From Acidobacteriota bacterium (GTDB taxonomy: Bacteria; Acidobacteriota; Terriglobia; UBA7540): a stretch of DNA of 64,000 nt. The notes under the pieces were generated by a model. It did no database searches, was not told where the DNA came from, and saw only the letters and a list, made by a program, of their open reading frames with translations. The stretch covers positions 1 to 64,000 of the forward strand of contig CADDZC010000001.1 in NCBI GenBank assembly GCA_902812365.1, in the 5' to 3' direction. The position numbers were made by a program, and so were the translations under genes. The first letter of the stretch is position 1. Each line of letters begins with the position of its first letter. Of this stretch, positions 57,347 to 64,000 are shown piece after piece.

Positions 57347-57868
57347 TTACTTCAAATTTTCGGAAATGAGGTACTCCATCAGCACCAAGTCGTGCCAGGT
57401 GTTGTTCAGCTTCCCGTGCTTTTCATGGACGCCAACCTCCCTCCAGCCGGTAACCTGGCACAGCTTGCGAGCGGGTTCGTTGGCGGCAATGGCGCGACCG
57501 ATCAGTTTGTAATAGCCCTTCTCGCGGGCGGCCTTCTGCATTCCTTTCATCAGTTCCTGCCCCACGCCGTGACCGCGCAGGCTGCGGTCAATGTAGATGG
57601 ACAGTTCGGCGATCCCGCTGTAGCAGGCGCGGGGGCTGTAAGGGGTGAGAGACGCCCAGCCCATCAACGTATGCTTAACCTCGGCGACGAGCACGGGATA
57701 TTTGTCAGGCCGGGCGATCAGCCACAGATAGCGCTCCTCGGGGGTGACGTACGCATTCTCGAAGGTCGCCACACGGTCCTGCACGCCCTGGTTATAGATG
57801 CGGGCGATCTCTTTCGCGTCGTCCACCCGCGCGGGACGCACCTTGAGGGGTTCAGTCCATTCGGTCAT
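57347..57868 (-). CDS. GNAT acetyltransferase (phosphinothricin-acetyltransferase-like)
   Basis: 173 residues. RPARVDDAKEIARIYNQGVQD at the start, SIYIDRSLRGHGVGQELMKG with the CoA-binding loop, and ANEPARKLCQVTGWREVGVHEKHGK near the end follow the Pat/ArsN group of GNAT enzymes. These acetylate amino groups of amino-acid-like or organophosphorus compounds; the natural substrate is unknown. It stands alone. Confidence 0.85.
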   Translation of the reverse strand: MTEWTEPLKVRPARVDDAKEIARIYNQGVQDRVATFENAYVTPEERYLWLIARPDKYPVLVAEVKHTLMGWASLTPYSPRACYSGIAELSIYIDRSLRGHGVGQELMKGMQKAAREKGYYKLIGRAIAANEPARKLCQVTGWREVGVHEKHGKLNNTWHDLVLMEYLISENLK

Positions 57869-58108
57869 AGTTCACCTTTCGCACCACGTTAAGGATCGAG
57901 CGCCGTCGGAGTCAAGCGGCGATTGTATCAAAGCCGGAGCCTGCTCGCAGAGGCTGCCGATCCGCGAGGTGGAGCGGCGGCCGGCTCGGCCGGCGGCAAC
58001 CGAAAGCGCGCTATGATGAGTCAGGAGCTCCACGCTCGTCGCGGCGGACCGCCGATGTCGCTTCGTGGTGTGAAGCTCTTCGGCGGTTTCTGCCGATATC
58101 TTACGGTG

Positions 58109-59962
58109 ATGGACGCGATGGTGGGGCCAGCTCGGGATCGAGCCCGGCAGCCTGATCAGCACGGCCGGCAGGATCAGCGCCGATGGGAAAGCTGGGACGG
58201 CTGGCTGCGGGACCGGTGCTTTTGGGTTCAGGCCGGGCTGTGGCTCTTCGCCTTCATCCTTTACGCTCACGCCCTGGCCAACGGTTTCGTGTCGGACGAC
58301 GACGAACAGATTATCCAGAATCCCCTGGTGCGCAACGCCCATCTGTGGCCCCGCCTCTTCACCGGCGGCGTCTGGTCGTTCCAAGGAAAGTCATTTACGA
58401 ATTTTTATCGACCGCTGCACATGGCGTCGCACTGGTTGGTCTTTCGCCTTGCCGGTCCCAACCCCGCCGCGTTTCACCTCTACCAGTTGATTCTTTTCGC
58501 GGCCACCGGCTGTCTGGTCTATCGCATCGGCTGGCTGATCCTGAACAGCGATCTCGCCGCCCTCGCCGGAACCTTGCTGTGGATGGCTCACCCCCAGAAG
58601 GTGGAAGCCGTGGGGTGGATTGCGGCCACGCCCGACGTCGGCATGGGCTTCTTTTACGCGCTGGCCTTCTGGTGGTTTCTCCAGGCTGAGAATCGCCCCG
58701 AGCGGCGCCTCAAGGACTATGCCTGGAGCGCCATCGCTTATTTCCCAGCCCTCTTCTTCAAAGAAATGGCGCTGAGCTTCCCCTTGATGATTCTCGCTTA
58801 TTGGTTTTTCATCTCCCGGCGGCCGGCCAGGGGGCGCGCGGCGATTGGCTGGCTTTTCTCCGCCATCGCGACCGGCGTGTATCTGGTCGTCCGGCGCGCC
58901 GCGCTCGGTCATCTGACCCAGCGCAGTCTTCTCTCGGAGGTTTCCGGCCGGCTCGCCGCCGCCGCCGTGGGTCTTCTCGGCCAGCACGCCAAGCTCTTCC
59001 TGTGGCCGGCTCATCTCAGCGTCTATCGGGCTTTCGAGTTGCGCTCCGCCCTGGTTTCGCCTTGGCCTTGGCTCGCGCTGGGAGTGCTGGCGGCCGCGCT
59101 CCTGAAGCGGAAGAGCGACCCGGGGACAGCGTTTCTGATCAGCTGGTGGTTCGTCGCGCTTTTACCGTGCCTCGATGTTCGCCAGCTCAGCGTGCCGTTT
59201 TGCGCCGACCGCTTTTCTTACCTCCCTTCCGTCGGGCCATGCATGGCCATCGCCGGGTTGCTACTGAGGGGCCTCCCCACCCGGTTACCGGCCGCCGCTC
59301 GGTCCACGGCGGCGCTCCCCGCCCTGGCCGCGCTGTTCGGCTCTTGGATCTTCGTGACGATCCGTACCATCCCCAACTGGCGAGACAACGAGGTCTTGAT
59401 GCAAGAGGGATTGAAGCAGGCCCCCAGCGATCCGTTCGTCCACGTCGCCAAGGCCATCGAGCTGCGCTATCGTGACGACGACCTGGTGGGAGCGCGTCGC
59501 GAGTATGAAGAGGCGCTGCGACTTAACCGCTCGAGTTGGCGCCCGGACCCCCGCGTCACCGTCGAGTCTTATATCGGTCTGGGAGCTATTGCCCAGCAAG
59601 AAGGGCGTCTCGACGAGGCGCTGTCCTACTACCACAACGCCTTGCGCCTTTCTTCGGGCTCGAACCGGACCTACGACGCCTTGGGCGCCGTCTACTTTCC
59701 GCGCGGCGAGTACGCCCGAGCCGCCGAGTACTTTGCCGGTGCCGCGCGGGCGAATCCGGACGACCCCGGCTCGCGCTTCTATCTCGGCATGTGCTGGATG
59801 AAGCTGGGCAGGTACCGCGCCGCCGCGGAGCAATTCCGAGCCGCCGCGGCCATCGATCCTTCATATTGGCAGGCCTACGAAGCGGAGGCTCAGGCCTGGC
59901 TGGCCGCCGGTGATCCGAAGGCCGCTGCGGAGGCTCGCCGCCTGGCCGCGCCCCAGCCTTAG
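58109..59962 (+). CDS. GT-C-type membrane protein with C-terminal TPR repeats (paralogue)
   Basis: About 617 residues with the same plan as the protein at 2626-4686: around ten membrane helices, then four or five TPR units (ESYIGLGAIAQQEGRLDEALSYY, YDALGAVYFPRGEYARAAEYF, YLGMCWMKLGRYRAAAEQF). The first loop carries VSDDDEQIIQNPLV; later blocks are WMAHPQKVEAVGWI and FCADRFSYLPSVG. It is a GT-C/TMTC-like transferase candidate. The start is uncertain: in-frame ATGs exist at 58013, 58055 and 58109; the last leaves about 40 residues before the first helix, as in the paralogue. Stop is followed 4 nt later by a convergent acetyltransferase. Confidence 0.7.
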   Translation: MDAMVGPARDRARQPDQHGRQDQRRWESWDGWLRDRCFWVQAGLWLFAFILYAHALANGFVSDDDEQIIQNPLVRNAHLWPRLFTGGVWSFQGKSFTNFYRPLHMASHWLVFRLAGPNPAAFHLYQLILFAATGCLVYRIGWLILNSDLAALAGTLLWMAHPQKVEAVGWIAATPDVGMGFFYALAFWWFLQAENRPERRLKDYAWSAIAYFPALFFKEMALSFPLMILAYWFFISRRPARGRAAIGWLFSAIATGVYLVVRRAALGHLTQRSLLSEVSGRLAAAAVGLLGQHAKLFLWPAHLSVYRAFELRSALVSPWPWLALGVLAAALLKRKSDPGTAFLISWWFVALLPCLDVRQLSVPFCADRFSYLPSVGPCMAIAGLLLRGLPTRLPAAARSTAALPALAALFGSWIFVTIRTIPNWRDNEVLMQEGLKQAPSDPFVHVAKAIELRYRDDDLVGARREYEEALRLNRSSWRPDPRVTVESYIGLGAIAQQEGRLDEALSYYHNALRLSSGSNRTYDALGAVYFPRGEYARAAEYFAGAARANPDDPGSRFYLGMCWMKLGRYRAAAEQFRAAAAIDPSYWQAYEAEAQAWLAAGDPKAAAEARRLAAPQP

Positions 59963-59966
59963 AAGC

Positions 59967-60407
59967 CTATAGCCGCTTCGCCATGACCCAGGCGGCCGCC
60001 CGGTTGGCGTAGTATTCTTCGATTCTTTTCACCTTCTGGTATCCTCGCTTTCGGTAGAAGGCTTGCGCGGCCAGATTATCCTCGGCGGTTTCGAGGTAGA
60101 TCAGCTCGGCTCCTGCGCCGCGCACCCAGGCCTCGGCGGCGTCCATCAAGGCGGTGCCGACAGCACGCCGGCGCCAGGCTTCGGCCACATCGAGGGTGAC
60201 AATATGCCCCGCCTTGGATGGCTGCCGGAAGGCGATCAGAAAGCCGACGAGCTGGCCGTCAGCCTCGGCAACCCAGGTTCGGGAGCGCCGGTGGGCCACG
60301 AATTGCGCGATCTCGTCTCGCGAGTAGGAGACGCCGGGTGGGAAGCAGGATTGGTCAAGTTGATAAAGGGCTTCGAGGTCGGAAGGTTGATAGAGTCGGA
60401 CCCGCAT
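59967..60407 (-). CDS. GNAT acetyltransferase, RimI-like
   Basis: 146 residues. VRLYQPSDLEALYQLDQSCFPPG, HIVTLDVAEAWRRRAVGTALMDAAEAWV and LAAQAFYRKRGYQKVKRIEEYY match the RimI/RibT-type N-acetyltransferases, with the acetyl-CoA loop RRRAVGTAL. The substrate may be a ribosomal or other protein N-terminus, or a small amine. Starts at 60407 and 60422 are both possible; neither has a strong ribosome site. Confidence 0.82.
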   Translation of the reverse strand: MRVRLYQPSDLEALYQLDQSCFPPGVSYSRDEIAQFVAHRRSRTWVAEADGQLVGFLIAFRQPSKAGHIVTLDVAEAWRRRAVGTALMDAAEAWVRGAGAELIYLETAEDNLAAQAFYRKRGYQKVKRIEEYYANRAAAWVMAKRL

Positions 60408-60532
60408 GAACTGAAAATACATTCCCAAGGCGCAAGTCGGGCGCGGTTCAGTTTACCCTGATCGGGAGGCTCGCCGGCGCCGGGCTGGGTTCGACACGAC
60501 GGCACCCCGGAAGCGGATGGCCCAGCCGCACG

Positions 60533-61366
60533 TCAGCCGAACGCGCGGCGAAACCACGGTTTCCGCCTCGGGGCCGGGGCCGGAATCTTGAGGCCGGACA
60601 AGAGCGCCTCCACTTCCGGTGCCGGAAGCCCGGAGGCCTCGCGGCGAAAAAGACCGACTTCCCGAAGGGCCGTCCATGCCTCGAGGCAGCTCAGACACTG
60701 CACGATATGGTGCTCGGTGGGCTCCTTTTCGTACCATGTGGTTTGGCCGTCCTGGATCCGGATAAATTGCCGCACCGGAGCGCAGCCCTCGCTCCTGGAA
60801 GCCCAGGCCTGCCTCAGCACTTTCATCCAGCCTGACGGCCAGATGCTGCGGTCGATCTGGCGCGATAAAGCGATCGAATAGTCGGCCTGCAGGCGCTCGA
60901 TGCCTTGCCGCGCCACGCCCGGGCTAATCCGCAGCAGCTTCTCGATCGTGGCGTCGGAATAGCCGGCGAGCTTGAAAAAGACGATCTCTTGCTGCAGCAG
61001 AGGAACACCGGCCAGCAGGGCTTTCAGTCTCTCGGACGTGGGCGGTTCGGCGCGGGAGTCGTCCCATGCCGGATCGAGCGCGGCGCAGCCCTGCTCCAGC
61101 AAGAACCTTCTGAGATCTATCAGAAACTCGCGTTCGGCCTGGTGCTCGAACCCTCTCAAGCGCTGGCAATCGTCAGCGGCGAGCGCTCCCAGGACGTCAC
61201 GCCAGAATACCTCCCGGCGTACGCCGCGGCCGCCTCCGGGGTCCAGATAGACGTCGATCACGCGAAAGGCCACCGGCGTATACTGAATGATAAACCAACG
61301 CCAAGCCTCCGCCTGTCCGTTTTCGCAACCGGCGATGATCTGATGGAAGGTTGGTATACGAGCCAT
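60533..61366 (-). CDS. Sigma-factor-like protein with C-terminal zinc anti-sigma motif
   Basis: 277 residues. The N-terminal half has the helical layout of sigma region 2 (FHQIIAGCENGQAEAWRWFIIQYTP, then FWRDVLGALAAD), and the middle resembles region 4 (GVPLLQQEIVFFKLAGYSDATIEKLLRISPG). Near residues 219-227, HHIVQCLSC gives Hx3Cx2C, the metal site of zinc anti-sigma (ZAS) factors, followed by a short basic tail. This looks like a sigma and its anti-sigma-like domain in one chain. The start at 61366 is the ATG before the conserved part; the upstream extension is not coding. There is no clear ribosome site. The target promoters are unknown. Confidence 0.55.
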   Translation of the reverse strand: MARIPTFHQIIAGCENGQAEAWRWFIIQYTPVAFRVIDVYLDPGGGRGVRREVFWRDVLGALAADDCQRLRGFEHQAEREFLIDLRRFLLEQGCAALDPAWDDSRAEPPTSERLKALLAGVPLLQQEIVFFKLAGYSDATIEKLLRISPGVARQGIERLQADYSIALSRQIDRSIWPSGWMKVLRQAWASRSEGCAPVRQFIRIQDGQTTWYEKEPTEHHIVQCLSCLEAWTALREVGLFRREASGLPAPEVEALLSGLKIPAPAPRRKPWFRRAFG

Positions 61367-61503
61367 ACCGGACGGGGATTGACGCGCGCCTGCTCCCAGC
61401 GGCCCGGCGGTGATGCCCGCTTGCCGGTTGGTCGCAGACACGAAATCGCGGGCGGAGCGCCGCAGTCCCGGGGCGGCCGGCAAGCCTAAACCGACGAGGG
61501 CGG

Positions 61504-62061
61504 CTACCTCGCCTCGGCCTCTCGGATGCTCGCTCTCAAATCGGCAACCACAGCCGCCGCCGTGTCCTCGAGCGCCTTGGCCAGCGTCGGAGGCCGGTAC
61601 GGCCGCCGCACAACATCTTGCCAGATGGACTCGCCATTGCGACCCATCAGAAACACTTCTGAATGTACGTGTCGCAACCGCGCCGAGTCCAGGCACGTTC
61701 CCCGCAGAATCGCATCCGCCTCCTTGGCGCTGGCGACGATCCGGAACGGGCCTTCTTTGGCAATGTCATCGGCCAGCTTTTCGTTCAGGTTATCGTCGAT
61801 CGGCTCGATGTAAATCGTATGGATACGGAGGAGCTTGCGGGGGTCGGTGGTGTTGTAGGTATGAGGACCCTTGAGCGACGGCGCCGTACCCAGCGTCGGA
61901 CGCTGGGTGTCATCCGGGTTTTTGCCGAGTGTGGGCGGCTTCTGTTGCTGGTCTGAGGCGGGCGGTGACTGCGGCTGGGACTGATCGTGGTGATCCTGCC
62001 CGGCCCGTGCGACTCCGCACGCCACCAGGACCGCCAGCACGGCCAAGGAGAGTCTTTTCAT
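61504..62061 (-). CDS. Secreted protein of unknown function
   Basis: 185 residues with a signal peptide (about 1-20, ending GVARAGQ) and a Gln/Pro-rich low-complexity linker to about residue 65. A compact alpha/beta domain follows (LLRIHTIYIEPIDDNLNEKL, GPFRIVASAKEADAILRGTC, LEDTAAAVVADLRASI). This pattern resembles periplasmic DUF4136-like or LptE-like small domains but I cannot place it firmly. GAGGAGG precedes the ATG. Confidence 0.6.
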   Translation of the reverse strand: MKRLSLAVLAVLVACGVARAGQDHHDQSQPQSPPASDQQQKPPTLGKNPDDTQRPTLGTAPSLKGPHTYNTTDPRKLLRIHTIYIEPIDDNLNEKLADDIAKEGPFRIVASAKEADAILRGTCLDSARLRHVHSEVFLMGRNGESIWQDVVRRPYRPPTLAKALEDTAAAVVADLRASIREAEAR

Positions 62062-62252
62062 GGCCGACCTCCTCAATCAATCGGCCTTAGTGTACCAGAA
62101 ACTATCCCCGGGGGAATCACCGTCCCGGAAGGCCGCCGGAATGACTGCCGGCGGGATCGCTTGGCTTGACTTCGCGTGGGGCCCTGGCTACATTCGAACC
62201 AGGCGAGGCCTGTGGTGTCGAAAGGCCGGCCCGCGCGAAGGCCCATGAGCTG

Positions 62253-63017
62253 ATGCAGAGTTTCCTCAAGCGCAAGGTGCTCGCCGTTCAAGACTTCGTT
62301 TATCTTTTCGCTTATTCTTTCCGCAATCTTGTCAGCCCACCGCGCTACTACGCGGACATGCTGGTGCAAATGGACGTGATCGGAGTCGGGTCGCTGCCGA
62401 TTGTGCTGCTGACCGGGTTTTTTACCGGCGCCGTCCTGGCCTTGCAAAGCTACCGCTCGCTCGCCCGCTTCGGAGAGGTCGCCCTTACCGGCCAAGTCGT
62501 GGCTTTATCGGTGGTGCTCGAGCTCGGGCCCGTGCTGACGGCTATCGTCGTGGCGGGGCGGAACAGCTCCGGGATTGCCTCCGAAATCGGCTCCATGCTC
62601 GTCAGCGAGCAAATCGATGCCCTGCGAGCCATGGGAACCGATCCGCAGCGCAAGCTGGTGGCTCCGCGATTTTTCGCCACTTTGCTGACCCTCCCGCTGC
62701 TGACCGTGCTGGCCGACTTCATCGCCCTGCTCGGGGGATATCTGATCGCCTTCAGCACGGCGCACCTGTCGAGCAAAGAATACTGGGTGCCCGCGTATCA
62801 GTCGCTGGGTCCGCACGACGTGGTCCAGGGGCTTTTGAAACCCTTTGTGTTTGCCGTCATTATTTCGCTGGTAGGATGTTATTTCGGCCTGAGGACCACC
62901 GGGGGAACGGAAGGAGTGGGCCGGGCGACGACCGAAGCCGTGGTGGTGGCGGTGGTGCTGATCTTCGTCTTAGACTTCTTCATCACCCGCTTCCTGATTG
63001 GAATCGGCTTCGCCTAA
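62253..63017 (+). CDS. mlaE: MlaE-like ABC permease (lipid transport)
   Basis: 254 residues with about five membrane helices. VVLELGPVLTAIVVAGRNSSGIASEIGSMLVSEQIDALRAMGTDP is the characteristic loop of MlaE/YrbE permeases, which move phospholipids between membranes in the Mla system. The stop overlaps the ATPase start (TAATG). Context favours a lipid importer or mce-type transporter. The start at 62253 lacks a strong ribosome site. Confidence 0.92.
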   Translation: MQSFLKRKVLAVQDFVYLFAYSFRNLVSPPRYYADMLVQMDVIGVGSLPIVLLTGFFTGAVLALQSYRSLARFGEVALTGQVVALSVVLELGPVLTAIVVAGRNSSGIASEIGSMLVSEQIDALRAMGTDPQRKLVAPRFFATLLTLPLLTVLADFIALLGGYLIAFSTAHLSSKEYWVPAYQSLGPHDVVQGLLKPFVFAVIISLVGCYFGLRTTGGTEGVGRATTEAVVVAVVLIFVLDFFITRFLIGIGFA

Positions 63018-63865
63018 TGATGGTGCCCCCGGCCGAGGAACCATTCTCGAAGCGCGACCAGATGAGCACCCCGGCTATTGAAATGCGCCACGTCTCGCTG
63101 GCCTTTGACGAAAAGCCGGTCATTGACGACGTCTCGTTTCAGGTTCCCCCCGGCGGCACCCTGATTCTGCTGGGTGCGACGGGCTCGGGCAAATCCCTCC
63201 TGCTGAAGCTGATTCTGGGGCTCCTCAAGCCCGACCGCGGAGAAATCCTGATTGAGGGTCAAGATATCGTTCCCCTGCCGGAGACGGCGCTGAACGCCAT
63301 TCGCAAGCGCATGGGCATCGTCTTCCAGGAGGGCGCGCTGTTTGACTCTTTACCGGTCTACGAAAACGTCTCCTACCGGCTGCGGGAGGACGGCGAACGC
63401 GACGAGGCCAAGATCGAAGCCAGGGTGCGGGAAGTGCTCGGTTTTGTGGAGATGGAACACGCCATCGATAAAATGCCCGCCGAGCTTTCCGGCGGCATGC
63501 GCCGCCGGGTTGCCATCGCCCGCGCCATCGCCAGCGCGCCTTCCATCATGCTGTACGACTCGCCCACCGCCGGCCTCGATCCGATCACGGCGCAGACCAT
63601 CAACGTGCTGATCATCAAGCTGCGTGACCTTCAGGGCGTAACCTCGGTCGTCGTCACCCACCGGCTGCAAGATACGGTAGTGCTGACCAACTTCGTCTAT
63701 TCGGCGGAAAGAAAAGCATTGGTTCCGGCTTTCACCGATGGAGGGCCGCGCCGCCGCGGTCCCGTCCTTTTTCAGATTATGCGCGAGGGCCGGGTTGCCT
63801 TCCAGGGGACGCAGGAGGAGCTGGCGCGGGCCGCGGACCCTTCTCTGCAGCGATTCGTGGCGTGA
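63017..63865 (+). CDS. mlaF: MlaF-like ABC ATPase (lipid transport)
   Basis: 282 residues. Walker A is GATGSGKS, the signature LSGGMRRRVAIARAIA, Walker B IMLYDSPTAGLDP and the switch His VTHRLQD; the variant SP in place of EP after Walker B Asp should be noted (usual form LYDEPTAGLDP). MlaF powers MlaE. It follows the permease with TAATG overlap. The next Mla subunit, MlaD, is not in the window, so the operon is short or the partner is elsewhere. Confidence 0.88.
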   Translation: MMVPPAEEPFSKRDQMSTPAIEMRHVSLAFDEKPVIDDVSFQVPPGGTLILLGATGSGKSLLLKLILGLLKPDRGEILIEGQDIVPLPETALNAIRKRMGIVFQEGALFDSLPVYENVSYRLREDGERDEAKIEARVREVLGFVEMEHAIDKMPAELSGGMRRRVAIARAIASAPSIMLYDSPTAGLDPITAQTINVLIIKLRDLQGVTSVVVTHRLQDTVVLTNFVYSAERKALVPAFTDGGPRRRGPVLFQIMREGRVAFQGTQEELARAADPSLQRFVA

Positions 63866-63950
63866 ATACCGACGGCGGATAGCGGGCCGGGCGATTGACG
63901 CGGCCGGAGGGGAACCGGCATAATGGGATTTTACAGGATGGGAATGCTCC

Positions 63951-64000
63951 ATGTCGGAGGCCCCGCAACGATTGCTTCAGGCCCCGGTGCTCGTGCTCAA
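63951..64000 (+). CDS. Start of a gene, possibly an HNH endonuclease, cut by the window edge
   Basis: A frame beginning ATG at 63951 gives MSEAPQRLLQAPVLVL and continues past the window end. The run LLQAPVLVL resembles the opening of HNH-endonuclease proteins of the type APVLVLNQNYEPL. The fragment is too short to be certain; an overlapping frame from 63942 is also open. Confidence 0.35.
   Translation, partial: MSEAPQRLLQAPVLVL

Noticed and set aside
57455-57470. TGGCAC...TTGC inside the acetyltransferase gene
   Set aside because: The spacer between the two elements is 3 nt rather than 5, so it does not fit sigma-54.
62185-62215. T-arm-like TTCGAA segment suggesting a tRNA on the minus strand
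   Set aside because: The flanking bases do not form the acceptor, D or anticodon stems and no CCA or cloverleaf is seen.

Overview
This is a high-GC bacterial chromosomal stretch that most resembles the Acidobacteriota. The signs are a 1206-residue Oar-like TonB-dependent receptor with a carboxypeptidase-regulatory N-terminus, a tandem family of short type IV pilins, membrane glycosyltransferase/TPR hybrids, a split acyl-CoA mutase, a bacillithiol-type deacetylase and a short-form ThiC. The taxonomic call is an inference from gene content. No rRNA, tRNA, CRISPR array or intact insertion sequence was seen.

Layout. 1-9.3 kb: a secreted DUF2961 protein, then a leftward block with a LamG-like secreted protein, an overlapping trio (GT-C/TPR membrane protein, PAP2 phosphatase, TPR membrane protein) and a TPR/ABC-permease/ABC-ATPase group. 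9.3-13.7 kb: four tandem pilin genes (one frameshifted) under a PilR-like sigma-54 activator; two pilin promoters share the same sigma-54 box and upstream TGTCA/TGACA operator layout. 13.7-14.7 kb: a 1 kb gap with decayed coding remnants and a structured, terminator-ended segment ahead of an O-methyltransferase. 15-30.6 kb: beta-helix protein, ThiC, ArgJ, a processive GT2 with a HEAT-repeat partner, BshB1, an SDR, a TgpA-like transglutaminase and a BON protein. 30.7-36.2 kb: a rightward glycan block (polyprenyl-phosphate GT2, ArnT-like GT, asparagine synthetase, transglutaminase-fold protein). 37.8-46 kb: TonB receptor with a possible sigma-54 promoter, M61 peptidase, SGNH hydrolase, radical SAM protein. 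46-54 kb: AroA, a redoxin-like gene with an in-frame TGA at its redox-active position (candidate selenoprotein), acyl-CoA mutase large subunit, Maf, DciA, GatC-GatA and myo-inositol oxygenase. 54-64 kb: a TldE-like gene beside a decayed TldD-like gene, two acetyltransferases, a second GT-C/TPR protein, a sigma-like protein ending in a zinc anti-sigma motif, and an MlaE-MlaF pair. A probable HNH protein begins at the right edge.

The most notable items are the candidate selenoprotein (47457-48035, minus strand), normally cut in two by gene callers, with a hairpin just after the TGA; the matched sigma-54/enhancer architecture of the pilin promoters; the sigma/anti-sigma-like single polypeptide; and the structured region at 14.4-14.6 kb.
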